Below are positions 34,809 to 42,376 of a stretch of DNA of 64,000 bases, one piece after another. The position numbers were made by a program, and so were the translations under genes. The stretch lies in assembly GCA_023249675.1 (NCBI GenBank), contig JAHFCE010000011.1:1-64000 (forward strand), in the 5' to 3' direction. Under the pieces are notes generated by a model. That model worked only from the letters and a program-made list of their open reading frames with translations. It had not been told where the DNA came from and made no database searches. This stretch comes from Elusimicrobiota bacterium (GTDB taxonomy: Bacteria > Elusimicrobiota > Elusimicrobia > UBA1565 > UBA9628). How positions within the stretch are numbered: the stretch's first letter is position 1; the number at the start of each line of letters is the position of its first letter.

Positions 34809-35402
34809 ATGGTGTTCAAGGACGCCCGGGCGAAAGTCGAGAAAGGCTGGACCACAACCAAGAAGCTTCTCGCCATAATGAGCGTGTGGGGCCTATTCTT
34901 CAGCCTCATCACCATCGGCCATCTCTCGGTGGCCTTCGACTATGACGACACGCTGGTGAATTCCACCAAGGCCTACGAAAAGGCCTCCCGCGCCGTCGTC
35001 CAGCGCGAGAGCCCGACTTTCTGGGCCGTGTTCAACAACGCCTACGATGTCGAAACGGTCAAGTACATCCCGTTCACCATCGCCTGCATCCTGCGCGGTC
35101 TCGGCTTCCGGGTTCTGATCATGGCGGAGCGACAGGGGACCGACGGCGACGCCCTGAAAAAGGAATGGCGAAGGCTGGCGCCCCGTTCCTTCATCTTCAC
35201 GCCCAATCCGACGGCAAAGCACCTGCACATGCAGGAAGGCCATTTTGTCGCCTTCTTCGGCGACAGCGATCAGGATATGCTCGAGGCCATGAAGGTCAAC
35301 GTCCTCGGCGTGCGCATCCGGCGTGGTAAGCGCTCGGTCAAGAACGACCCTTACTTCCCCGGAAGGATGGGAGAGGTTGTGATTCCCCTGTCGCAGTTTT
35401 GA
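34809..35402 (+). CDS. Membrane-anchored HAD phosphatase
   Basis: The 197-residue protein has a hydrophobic N-terminal anchor (AIMSVWGLFFSLITIG, about 23-38) followed directly by the HAD motif VAFDYDDTLVNS (DxDxT). Motif III/IV-like FFGDSDQDMLEA lies near 155. It resembles class B acid phosphatases (AphA-like), which act on nucleotides in the periplasm. It is 1 nt behind the nucleotidase gene, so a joint role in dephosphorylating nucleotides is likely but inferred. Confidence 0.75.
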   Translation: MVFKDARAKVEKGWTTTKKLLAIMSVWGLFFSLITIGHLSVAFDYDDTLVNSTKAYEKASRAVVQRESPTFWAVFNNAYDVETVKYIPFTIACILRGLGFRVLIMAERQGTDGDALKKEWRRLAPRSFIFTPNPTAKHLHMQEGHFVAFFGDSDQDMLEAMKVNVLGVRIRRGKRSVKNDPYFPGRMGEVVIPLSQF

Positions 35403-35417
35403 CGGTCTTGGCAGCCA

Positions 35418-35446
35418 TTGACATGCCTCGATTCATGGGGTAGAAT
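35418..35446 (+). promoter_or_regulatory. Microcompartment operon promoter, TTGACA-N17-TAGAAT
   Basis: A consensus -35 box TTGACA (35418-35423), 17-bp spacer and TAGAAT (35441-35446) lie in the 101-bp gap before tpiA. The predicted transcript starts about 35453, giving a leader of about 50 nt that contains the palindrome at 35473. Confidence 0.75.
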
Positions 35447-35472
35447 GTCGATCGACGCTGGAGAGAACAATA

Positions 35473-35491
35473 TGTGGCCAATTTGGCCACA
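35473..35491 (+). promoter_or_regulatory. Palindrome in the microcompartment operon leader
   Basis: TGTGGCCAA-T-TTGGCCACA is a perfect 9-bp inverted repeat about 20 bases after the predicted transcription start and just ahead of the GGAGAT ribosome-binding site of tpiA. It could be a repressor operator (roadblock position) or an RNA hairpin that hides the ribosome-binding site. No regulator gene is adjacent to choose between these. Confidence 0.5.
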
Positions 35492-35503
35492 ATTGGAGAT
35501 AAA

Positions 35504-36271
35504 ATGACTTCCCCTTTGCGCCGTCCCCTGCTCGTCGGCAACTGGAAGATGAATCTGACCATGGTCCAGTCGATCGAACTGGGAAAACTGGTCGCTGGTG
35601 GGGCCGGAGCGGCTTCGGGCGAGGTTGCTGTGTGCGTCCCCTTCACTGCGATCGCCGTCGTGCGAGAAGTTCTCAGGGGAACCAATGTCCGCCTTGGCGC
35701 CCAGAATTGCCACTGGGAAGTTTCCGGCGCCTACACCGGCGAGATTTCCGTGGACCAGCTTCGCGACGCCGGCTGTCAGATGGTCATCATCGGCCACAGT
35801 GAGCGCCGCAAGCTTTTTGGAGAGACCGATGAGTCCGTCAACAGGAAGCTGGGCGCAGCGCTCAAGGGCGGGCTGACTCCGATCGTGTGCGTGGGCGAGA
35901 CGTTGGAGGAGCGTGAGGCGCAGAAGACTTGGCGCGTGCTCGAAACGCAGATCGAGGGCGGCCTGAAAGGTTTCGCGCCTGCCGACCTTTCGAAAGTCGT
36001 TATCGCGTATGAGCCGGTGTGGGCCATCGGCACCGGCAAGACCGCGTCGCCCGCTCAGGCGCAGGAAGCGCACCTATTCATCCGCTCCCAGCTGAAGAAG
36101 ATTCACGGAGAAAGTTTTTCTGCGGGCACAAGGATTCTTTACGGAGGTTCTGTGACCGCGGAAAACGTGGACAGTCTGATGGACTCGGCCGATGTGGATG
36201 GCGCGCTTGTCGGCGGCGCCAGCCTCAAGAAAGACTTCCTGCGCATCATGGGCTTCCAGACAGCGCGATGA
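35504..36271 (+). CDS. tpiA: Triosephosphate isomerase, first gene of the microcompartment operon
   Basis: The 255-residue TIM barrel interconverts glyceraldehyde-3-phosphate and dihydroxyacetone phosphate. Catalytic Lys is in LVGNWKMN (about residue 13), His in [11 protein letters not shown] (about 103), Glu in [14 protein letters not shown] (about 172). ATG 35504 is preceded by GGAGAT; GTG 35474 is inside the palindrome. In this operon it would handle the triose released by the aldolase DeoC. Its stop overlaps pduL (ATGA). No encapsulation peptide is apparent, so it may act outside the shell. Confidence 0.95.
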   Translation: MTSPLRRPLLVGNWKMNLTMVQSIELGKLVAGGAGAASGEVAVCVPFTAIAVVREVLRGTNVRLGAQNCHWEVSGAYTGEISVDQLRDAGCQMVIIGHSERRKLFGETDESVNRKLGAALKGGLTPIVCVGETLEEREAQKTWRVLETQIEGGLKGFAPADLSKVVIAYEPVWAIGTGKTASPAQAQEAHLFIRSQLKKIHGESFSAGTRILYGGSVTAENVDSLMDSADVDGALVGGASLKKDFLRIMGFQTAR

Positions 36272-36909
36272 GTCCCGCCACTTCTGCTCTCGTCGAGGGC
36301 CTGGCAGTCGAGATCAAGAAGCGCATGAAGCGTTCTAGGCTGGCCATCCCCGTGGGCGTTTCGAACCGACATTGCCACCTGACTGAAGAGCACTTCAAGA
36401 TATTATTCGGCCGGGGTGCGACGCCGAAGAAAATTAAGAACATCAAGCAGCCCGGCTTTTACGCCGCCGAAGAGATGATCGCCGTGAAAGGACCCAAGGG
36501 CGAGCTCAAGAATATTCGTCTCGTCGCACCCTACCGCGACCACACCCAGATCGAGCTGGCCGTGAGCGACGCGTTGGCTGCCGGTCTCAAGCCGCTCGTG
36601 CGCGAGTCTGGCGACGTGAAGAACTCGCCCGGCGCCCTTCTTATCGGTCCGCGTGGTCAGGTGGAGCTTAAAGAAGGCGTGATCGTCGCCCAGCGCCACC
36701 TGCACTTTTCCCCGAGCGAGGCCGCGGCCCTTGCCGTCGCTTCCGGCGAGGTCGTTCGCGTGCGCTGCGGCTCGGGAGGCGGGCGCTCCATCGTTTTCGA
36801 AAACGTCGTCGTGCGCGTATCGGACAAGTACAGCCTCGAGTTCCATGTCGACACCGATGAGGCTAATGCCGCCGGACTTAAGACCGGCGACGTCGTACAT
36901 ATCGCGTAA
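36268..36909 (+). CDS. pduL: PduL-type phosphotransacylase
   Basis: The 213-residue metalloenzyme converts acyl-CoA to acyl phosphate inside microcompartments, regenerating CoA. Its two PduL domains carry the metal-binding His motifs SNRHCHLT (about 32-39) and RHLHFSPSEA (about 149-158). The N-terminal helix SALVEGLAVEIKKRMKR is amphipathic and fits an encapsulation peptide that targets it to the lumen. It is located between tpiA and the first shell gene. It is distinct from the cytosolic Pta encoded at 5866. Confidence 0.92.
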   Translation: MSPATSALVEGLAVEIKKRMKRSRLAIPVGVSNRHCHLTEEHFKILFGRGATPKKIKNIKQPGFYAAEEMIAVKGPKGELKNIRLVAPYRDHTQIELAVSDALAAGLKPLVRESGDVKNSPGALLIGPRGQVELKEGVIVAQRHLHFSPSEAAALAVASGEVVRVRCGSGGGRSIVFENVVVRVSDKYSLEFHVDTDEANAAGLKTGDVVHIA

Positions 36910-36921
36910 GGAGAACACTGA

Positions 36922-37218
36922 ATGAACGCACTTGGAATGATCGAGACCCGCGGCCTGATCGCTTGCGTCGAAGCTGCTGACGCCGCCGTAAAAGCCGCCG
37001 ACGTCCGCATCGTCGGCTACGAAAAAGTCGGCACCGGCCTCGTGACCGTGCTGTTCCGCGGCGAGGTCGCCGCCTGCAAGGCCGCCTGCGACTCGGGCGC
37101 GGCCGCCGCTCAGAAGGTCGGCGAGCTGATCGCCGTACACGTCATCCCGCAGCCGCACCCGGATCTCGAGGGCAAGATGCCGATCTCATCCCCCGAGACC
37201 TTGGCGCGCAAGAAGTGA
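36922..37218 (+). CDS. BMC-H hexameric shell protein 1
   Basis: The 98-residue Pfam00936-type protein forms cyclic hexamers that tile the shell facets. The pattern is [52 protein letters not shown]. The pore-lining region lies in the GTGLV loop. The C-terminal tail ([10 protein letters not shown]) is a short extension. A second BMC-H (42060) is encoded at the 3' end of the operon with a different N-terminus. Confidence 0.96.
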   Translation: MNALGMIETRGLIACVEAADAAVKAADVRIVGYEKVGTGLVTVLFRGEVAACKAACDSGAAAAQKVGELIAVHVIPQPHPDLEGKMPISSPETLARKK

Positions 37219-37225
37219 TCGTCTT

Positions 37226-37534
37226 ATGATTTTCGCCCGCGTGACGGGCACTGTCGTCTGCACGCTCAAGGACGAGAAGCTGGTCGGTTCCAAGCTGCTG
37301 CTGGTGCAGCCTGTGGATCTGGCTGGTTCTCCGAAGGGCAGCCCCCTCGTCGCCGTCGATTCTGTCGGCGCCGGCGAGGGGGAGCTCGTCCTTCTGGTGC
37401 AGGGTTCGAGTGCCAGACAGACAACAAAAACCGAAGGACGGCCCGTCGACGCCGTGATCTTTGCGATCGTCGATACGGTCGAACAGTCCGGCAAGACGGC
37501 GTTCAAGAAGAGCGAGGACGCGCATGCACAGTGA
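37226..37534 (+). CDS. BMC-P (EutN/CcmL) pentameric vertex protein 1
   Basis: The 102-residue protein of the EutN/CcmL family (Pfam03319) forms pentamers that cap the shell vertices. FARVTGTVVCTLKDEKLVG and LLLVQPVD open it, AVDSVGAGEGELVLLVQG follows and AVIFAIVDTVE closes it. It is the first of three BMC-P paralogues in the operon (others at 39989 and 40346). It overlaps the aldehyde dehydrogenase gene by 11 nt. Confidence 0.95.
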   Translation: MIFARVTGTVVCTLKDEKLVGSKLLLVQPVDLAGSPKGSPLVAVDSVGAGEGELVLLVQGSSARQTTKTEGRPVDAVIFAIVDTVEQSGKTAFKKSEDAHAQ

Positions 37535-38981
37535 GGAGATCGCTCGGATCATCTCCGAAGTTCTCAAGCGCTTAGGGAAAGACGAGGGGGTCACCGCTGC
37601 CGTGGCCGAGCGCCCGGTCGCTGCTGCCTCGGCGCCAGCCTCATCTTGCGGCGGCCCGGTTCAGCCGACCGTGGACGCGGCCGTGCAGACGGCCCGTCGC
37701 GCCCAGGCCGTGTTCCAGGAGCTGGGTCTGGAGGTCCGCCGCGAAGTCATCCGCGCCATGCGCAAGACCGCCATCGCGAATGCCGAGCGCTTGGCCAGGA
37801 TGGCCCGTGAGGAGACCGGCATGGGCCGTTGGGAAGACAAGGTCCAGAAAAATCTGGTGTGCGCGACGCGCACTCCGGGCGTGGAGGACCTGGTCAGCAA
37901 AGCCTACACCGGCGACAAGGGTCTGACCCTCGTCGAATACGCGCCCTACGGCGTTGTCGCCGCGATCACGCCCTCGACCAATCCCGCCGCCACAATCATC
38001 AACAACGCGATCTCCATCCTCGCGGCCGGCAACTCCGTTGTCTTCGCGCCGCATCCGGCGTCATTTCAGACCTGCGTGGAGACCATGCGCCTGCTCTGCG
38101 AGGCGGCCGTCGCCGCTGGAGCGCCCTCGGGCCTGATGACGACCTACGCCTCACCCTCGCAGGAGAACACCCGCAGTCTGCTTGCGCATCCCGACACGCG
38201 CGTGAACATGGTCACCGGCGGTCCGGCGATCGTGAAAGTCGCGATGACTGTGGGCAAGACCTGCAAAACGATCGCCGCCGGCCCCGGCAACCCGCCCGTC
38301 GTCGTCGATGAGACGGCGAATTTCCCGCAGTGCGCCTCGGATGTGATCTTCGGCGCGTCCTTTGACAATAATGTCTTGTGCACGGCCGAAAAAGAGGTGA
38401 TCGTCACCGCCGCGGCCCGGGAGCGTTTCCTCGACGCGATGCGCCAAGATCCTCGGGCGTATGAGCTGAACGCCGGACAGACCGACCAACTCGTCAATCT
38501 TGTTATTAAGGTTGGGGGTCGTGGATGCAAAGATCCGGTTCTCAACCGTGATTATGTCGGGAAGGACGCCGCAGTCCTGGCCAAAGGCATCGGCTTGAGC
38601 ATCCCTCCGGAAGCACGGCTCCTTTGGGCCGAAGTCCCGAACGATCACGCATTGGTGTGGACGGAACAGTTGATGCCGTTTTTACCCGTCACAGTCGCGC
38701 CGGACGTCGACAGCGCGATTGACCTTGCCGTGCAAGCGGAAGGAGGGCACCGCCACACCGCCGCGATGCACTCGACCCACGTGGGCAACCTGACGAAGAT
38801 GGCGCGCCGCATGCAGTGCTCCATCTTCGTCAAGAACGCGCCCACTTTGTACGGTCTTGGCCTTGGCGAAGGCTACGCCACGATGTCGATCGGAACTCCG
38901 ACCGGCGACGGGCTGACCAAGGCCTCCCATTTCGCGCGCCCGCTGCACTGCGCGCTCGTCGGATACTTTAGGATCGCTTAA
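37524..38981 (+). CDS. CoA-acylating aldehyde dehydrogenase (PduP/EutE-like)
   Basis: The 485-residue enzyme oxidises acetaldehyde (or propionaldehyde) with NAD+ and CoA to the acyl-CoA inside the microcompartment. The N-terminal helix HSEEIARIISEVLKRLG followed by an Ala/Pro linker is a typical encapsulation peptide; the Rossmann core shows YGVVAAITPSTNP, VTGGPAIVK and the catalytic Cys in DNNVLCTAEKEV (about residue 290). It overlaps the BMC-P gene and precedes BMC-T by 8 nt. Acetaldehyde from DeoC is the likely substrate. Confidence 0.93.
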   Translation: MHSEEIARIISEVLKRLGKDEGVTAAVAERPVAAASAPASSCGGPVQPTVDAAVQTARRAQAVFQELGLEVRREVIRAMRKTAIANAERLARMAREETGMGRWEDKVQKNLVCATRTPGVEDLVSKAYTGDKGLTLVEYAPYGVVAAITPSTNPAATIINNAISILAAGNSVVFAPHPASFQTCVETMRLLCEAAVAAGAPSGLMTTYASPSQENTRSLLAHPDTRVNMVTGGPAIVKVAMTVGKTCKTIAAGPGNPPVVVDETANFPQCASDVIFGASFDNNVLCTAEKEVIVTAAARERFLDAMRQDPRAYELNAGQTDQLVNLVIKVGGRGCKDPVLNRDYVGKDAAVLAKGIGLSIPPEARLLWAEVPNDHALVWTEQLMPFLPVTVAPDVDSAIDLAVQAEGGHRHTAAMHSTHVGNLTKMARRMQCSIFVKNAPTLYGLGLGEGYATMSIGTPTGDGLTKASHFARPLHCALVGYFRIA

Positions 38982-38989
38982 GGAGAACC

Positions 38990-39541
38990 ATGCTCGCCAA
39001 CCTCGCCGTCGGATTTTTGGAATCATCCTCGATCGCCAAAGGCATCGAAGCGACGGACGCCATGGTCAAGATGGCGCAGATCAAGCTCGCCAAGACGACG
39101 ATCGTCGCGCGCGGCAAGTACATCATCTTCGTGTCCGGGGCCCAGGGCGAGATCGAAAGCGCGATGCGCGCGGGCCGCGAGGTTTTGGGAAAGACGCTCG
39201 TGGATGAAGTGCTCATCCGCAACGTCCACAACCAGGTCGTCGCCGCCCTCGACAAGCGCGTCCCTGTCGAGGCCCTAGGCGCCGTCGGCGTCATCGAGAC
39301 CAAGGAAGCGATCGCGGCCGTGCTCGCGGCGGACGCCGCGGCCAAGGCCGCCGACGTCCGCCTCATCGAGGTGAAGACCTCCGTCGGCGGCGGCAAGGGC
39401 TATGTCTCGCTGTGCGGCGCCGTCGGCGACGTCCGTGCCGCGGTCGCGGCCGGCATCAGCGCGATAAAAAAGGAGCTGCTCGTCAGCCACGTGATCATCG
39501 CGCAGGCCGATCCCCAGCTGCTCGCGACGGTGGGCAAATAA
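38990..39541 (+). CDS. BMC-T tandem-domain trimeric shell protein
   Basis: The 183-residue protein has two BMC domains in tandem (about 1-95 and 98-183), which form trimers with a larger, possibly gated pore. The first domain opens with NLAVGFLESSSIAKGIEATDA and the second with ALGAVGVIETKEAIAAVLAAD. No Cys-based iron-sulfur site is evident around the pore loop. It lies between the aldehyde dehydrogenase and the RpiB-like gene, 1 nt from the latter. Confidence 0.95.
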   Translation: MLANLAVGFLESSSIAKGIEATDAMVKMAQIKLAKTTIVARGKYIIFVSGAQGEIESAMRAGREVLGKTLVDEVLIRNVHNQVVAALDKRVPVEALGAVGVIETKEAIAAVLAADAAAKAADVRLIEVKTSVGGGKGYVSLCGAVGDVRAAVAAGISAIKKELLVSHVIIAQADPQLLATVGK

Positions 39542-39542
39542 G

Positions 39543-39992
39543 ATGAGAGTCGTCGTCGGCTCCGATCACGGCGGCTTTGGCGCGAAAGACTTCGTGAAGA
39601 AGACCATCCAGAAGATGGGCCACGAGGTCGCGGACTTCGGCTGCCATTCGACCGAGGCCGTGGACTATCCCGACGTGGCCCAGCTCGTCGCCGAGGCGGT
39701 CGTGCGGCGCGAGTACGACCGGGGCGTGCTCATCGACGGTTTCGGAGGCGCGGTATGCATGGCGGCCAACAAGGTCTTGGGCGCGCGCGCGGTCGCGGCC
39801 TACGACTCGGTCTCGGCGCGCTTCGCGGCCCAGCACGATGACGCCAACGTCTTATGTCTAGGCGGCAAGACGCACGGCGAGCTGATCCTCGCCGAGATCC
39901 TCAAGGTGTTCTTCACGACGCCCTTCGAAGGCGGACGGCACGAGGGGCGACTTTTGAAGGTGGGCGCGATCGAGCAGGGGCGCGCGCGATGA
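39543..39992 (+). CDS. RpiB-like sugar-phosphate isomerase with altered active site
   Basis: The 149-residue RpiB/LacAB-fold protein would interconvert pentose phosphates. It keeps the start VVVGSDHGGFGAKDFVKK, CMAANKVLGARA and HDDANVLCLGG. In E. coli RpiB the base is a Cys within ICGTG; here the motif reads LIDGFGG, so that Cys is Asp and the neighbouring Thr is Phe. Mycobacterial RpiB also replaces this Cys, with Glu elsewhere. The substrate may therefore differ from ribose-5-phosphate. It is coupled to a BMC-P gene by overlap. Confidence 0.85.
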   Translation: MRVVVGSDHGGFGAKDFVKKTIQKMGHEVADFGCHSTEAVDYPDVAQLVAEAVVRREYDRGVLIDGFGGAVCMAANKVLGARAVAAYDSVSARFAAQHDDANVLCLGGKTHGELILAEILKVFFTTPFEGGRHEGRLLKVGAIEQGRAR

Positions 39993-40276
39993 AGCTCGCG
40001 CGCGTCATCGGCCGCGTGTTCTGCTCCCGCCAGGAGCCGGGCCTCAACGGCAAGGCGATGCTCTTGATCCAGCCCCTGCGCTGGGAGGACGAGGCGCCCG
40101 TCGGCGATCCGATCGTGGCCGCCGACGCGGTCGGCGCGGGCTCGTCTGAAAAAGTTTTTTGGGTCGCCTCGCGCGACGCGGCGGTCGCCTTTAAGGATGC
40201 GCCGCCGGTGGATGCGGCCGTCGTCGGCATCATGGACGGGCACCAAGTGAAAGATTTTAGGGGAGGCTCGAAGTGA
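39989..40276 (+). CDS. BMC-P (EutN/CcmL) pentameric vertex protein 2
   Basis: The 95-residue EutN/CcmL-family protein opens with KLARVIGRVFCSRQEPGLNG and contains AADAVGAGSSEKVFWVAS, then AAVVGIMDGHQVKDF. Its ATG overlaps the RpiB-like stop region (39989-39992). Three different BMC-P proteins in one operon is more than a single vertex would need; they may form distinct vertices. A 46-bp palindrome overlaps its stop codon and occupies the gap to the next gene. Confidence 0.93.
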   Translation: MKLARVIGRVFCSRQEPGLNGKAMLLIQPLRWEDEAPVGDPIVAADAVGAGSSEKVFWVASRDAAVAFKDAPPVDAAVVGIMDGHQVKDFRGGSK

Positions 40277-40320
40277 AGTTATCCACCAATCCGTCGTGCG
40301 ACGGATTGGTGGATAACTTC
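40275..40320. repeat. 46-bp near-perfect palindrome in the microcompartment operon
   Basis: The arms GAAGTTATCCACCAATCCGT-CG (40275-40296) and the reverse complement (40299-40320) are perfectly paired around TG. It spans the end of one BMC-P gene and the gap before the next. It lacks a T-run, so it is not a standard terminator; it may be a stable RNA hairpin that adjusts expression within the operon or a small mobile palindrome. No second copy was seen in the window. Confidence 0.7.
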
Positions 40321-40345
40321 TCCGTGGCATGGAGGATGGCGTAAC

Positions 40346-40642
40346 ATGTTTGTGGCCGAAGTCGTCGGCAACGCGTGGGGGACGCGCAAGCACGGCTCTT
40401 TGTGCGACAAGCGCCTGCTTCTCGTGCGGCCGATCGATCCGCTGACGGAGAAGCCGCTTGGCGACGCGGTGATGGCCGTCGAGTACGGAACGGGTGCTGG
40501 GCCGGGCTCGGTCGTACTCGTGATGGATGAAGGCGCCTCGGCGAGAAGCGTTTTGAAAGACGAGGCGGCGCCGATACGAACGGTGATCGTCGGGATCGTG
40601 GATTCCGTGGTGTCGGGTGGAAAGGTAAAAAAATATGACTGA
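40346..40642 (+). CDS. BMC-P (EutN/CcmL) pentameric vertex protein 3
   Basis: The 98-residue EutN/CcmL-family protein begins [20 protein letters not shown] and closes [12 protein letters not shown]. It has [21 protein letters not shown] in the centre, where the other two have AVDSVGAG. It starts 25 nt after the 46-bp palindrome and overlaps deoC by 8 nt. It differs most from the other two copies. Confidence 0.92.
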   Translation: MFVAEVVGNAWGTRKHGSLCDKRLLLVRPIDPLTEKPLGDAVMAVEYGTGAGPGSVVLVMDEGASARSVLKDEAAPIRTVIVGIVDSVVSGGKVKKYD

Positions 40643-41630
40643 GGCGCAACTCCGAAACGTCGTTGAAGAAGTGATGAAGGCGCTCGATGCCAAAGGCTTC
40701 CTCAAGACCAACAGGTGCGAGTGCGAGAGCGGCCCCAAGGCGCTGAAGGGCGAGGTCAAGACTTCGGTGGGCAGCGCCGGCAAGGTCTTCGGCAACTCGG
40801 CCTCTTGGGGAGCGGCGCCCGCGGTTCCCGGCCAGGGACAGTTTTCCGCACTTCCGCCCAAGGCCATCCACGATGAAGACGACGACGACGCGCATGTCGA
40901 CGCCAAGATCATCCAGGCGGCGGGCGCTTCCCGCGTGTCCGTGTGCAAGCCCACGAAGAAGGGCTCGGACACCGCCCGCTACGTGGACCACACCTTGCTC
41001 AAACCCAACGCGACCCAGGAGGAGATCGGCAAGCTGTGCGACGAGGCCAAAAACTTCTGCTTTGCCTCGGTGTGCGTGAATCCGTCGTATGTGGCGCTGG
41101 CAGCGCAGTTCCTGAAAGGCTCGGGAGTCAAGGTTTGCACCGTCGTCGGCTTTCCGCTCGGCTCCACGACTCCGACCGTCAAGGCGATCGAGGCGCGCGA
41201 TGCGATCGCCAACGGCGCCGATGAGATCGACATGGTCATCAACATCGGTGCTCTCAAGTCCGGCAATGATGTGGTGGTCTACGACGACATCAAGGCGGTG
41301 CGCGACGCCACGCGCGGCAAGGTTCTCAAGACGATTCTCGAGACCTCGCTGCTGTCGAACGAGGAGAAGGTGCGCGCCTGTGTCGCGGCGAAGAAGGCGG
41401 GTGCCGACTTCGTGAAGACTTCGACTGGTTTCGGCGGCGGCGGCGCCACCGTGGAAGATGTCAAACTGATGCGCGAGACCGTGGGCCCGCTGATGGGCGT
41501 GAAGGCCTCGGGCGGCATCCGCGACGCGAAGGTCGCGGCGGACATGATCGCGGCGGGCGCAACGCGCCTGGGCACGTCCGCGAGCATCGCGATCGTCACC
41601 GACGCCAAGCCGGAGGGGAAGGGCTACTGA
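40635..41630 (+). CDS. deoC: Deoxyribose-5-phosphate aldolase with N-terminal encapsulation peptide
   Basis: The 331-residue protein has the DERA TIM barrel in residues about 110-331 ([21 protein letters not shown] at its start, [13 protein letters not shown], the Schiff-base Lys in [27 protein letters not shown]). Ordinary DERA is about 220 residues; this copy has an extra 110. The first 23 ([20 protein letters not shown]) form an amphipathic encapsulation-type helix, followed by a Ser/Gly and Asp-rich linker ([13 protein letters not shown]). It cleaves deoxyribose-5-phosphate to acetaldehyde and glyceraldehyde-3-phosphate and is the signature enzyme of the locus. Confidence 0.94.
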   Translation: MTEAQLRNVVEEVMKALDAKGFLKTNRCECESGPKALKGEVKTSVGSAGKVFGNSASWGAAPAVPGQGQFSALPPKAIHDEDDDDAHVDAKIIQAAGASRVSVCKPTKKGSDTARYVDHTLLKPNATQEEIGKLCDEAKNFCFASVCVNPSYVALAAQFLKGSGVKVCTVVGFPLGSTTPTVKAIEARDAIANGADEIDMVINIGALKSGNDVVVYDDIKAVRDATRGKVLKTILETSLLSNEEKVRACVAAKKAGADFVKTSTGFGGGGATVEDVKLMRETVGPLMGVKASGGIRDAKVAADMIAAGATRLGTSASIAIVTDAKPEGKGY

Positions 41631-41638
41631 TTTTAGTG

Positions 41639-41716
41639 GGTGTCAGGCCTATAGTTACTTGAATTACTCGTTGATGGATTCCAAGAAACAATTCAAGTAA
41701 CTATAGGCCTGACACC
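41639..41716. repeat. Palindromic repeat A (GTGTCAGGCCTATA family)
   Basis: The arms 41639-41665 and 41690-41716 are perfect 27-bp inverted repeats around a 24-nt loop. The outer part (GGTGTCAGGCCTATAGTTAC) is shared with repeat B, and its first 15 bases with repeat C. It separates deoC from the zinc-ribbon gene, inside the operon. No transposase or target duplication is visible. Confidence 0.85.
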
Positions 41717-41739
41717 ACCATCATCAATCGAGGACTAAT

Positions 41740-42060
41740 ATGGCGAAAGAGAAAGACAAGGACGAGAAGCCGCCGAAACACAAGATCAACATCGACCTGC
41801 AGTGCGGCGCCTGCGCGGCGATCATGCACACGTACAGGGACCAGCCCCTGCCGAAGTTCTGCGCGGGCTGCGGCGCGGGCCTGCAAAAGTTCTGCTTCAA
41901 GTGCCACAAGAGGGTTGAGATGTTCTTTGAGGAGTGGTGGCCTGAGGACGACGAGTGTCAGCGGACCTACACCACGCCGCGGCGCTGCACGCACTGCAAC
42001 GCTGTGCTCGAGACGGGCGCCGAGGGCCGTGAAGCCCTCGGCGGAGACGATCCGCAGTAA
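41740..42060 (+). CDS. Zinc-ribbon protein of the microcompartment operon
   Basis: The 106-residue protein has an acidic/basic N-terminus ([14 protein letters not shown]) and several Cys pairs: CGACAAI, CAGCGAG, CFKCHKR and CTHCNAV, consistent with two or more zinc ribbons. The middle is acidic and aromatic (EEWWPEDDE). No DNA-binding fold or known enzyme is recognised. It lies between repeat A and the second BMC-H gene, with its stop overlapping that gene (TAATG), so it is expressed with the shell. Its role is unknown; it could bridge shell or cargo, or regulate the operon. Confidence 0.7.
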   Translation: MAKEKDKDEKPPKHKINIDLQCGACAAIMHTYRDQPLPKFCAGCGAGLQKFCFKCHKRVEMFFEEWWPEDDECQRTYTTPRRCTHCNAVLETGAEGREALGGDDPQ

Positions 42061-42371
42061 TGGGGGAACAGATGGCTGAGATTCGCGAAGCGCTGGGTTT
42101 GGTGGAGACGAAGGGTTTTACGGGTATGATCGAGGCGTCGGACGCCATGGCGAAGGCCGCCAAGGTCCGTCTCGTCGGCTACGAGAAGGTCGGCAACGGT
42201 CTCGTCACGACTTTGTGCCGGGGCGAGGTCGGCGCCGTACGCGCCGCCGTCGACGCGGCTGCGGCGGCCGCCTCGAAGGTCGGCGAGCTTGTCGCGGTGC
42301 ACGTGATTCCGCGCCCGCACGACGACCTCGAGAAATATATCGATCGAATCGCCATTAAGCTTGAGCGCTAG
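42060..42371 (+). CDS. BMC-H hexameric shell protein 2
   Basis: The 103-residue BMC-domain protein reads [53 protein letters not shown]. Compared with the first BMC-H it has a short extra N-terminus and a charged C-terminal tail. An internal ATG at 42072 follows a GGGGGAA ribosome-binding site and may be the real start (99 residues). Two BMC-H paralogues allow mixed facets with different pores. Confidence 0.95.
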   Translation: MGEQMAEIREALGLVETKGFTGMIEASDAMAKAAKVRLVGYEKVGNGLVTTLCRGEVGAVRAAVDAAAAAASKVGELVAVHVIPRPHDDLEKYIDRIAIKLER

Positions 42372-42376
42372 ATCCG

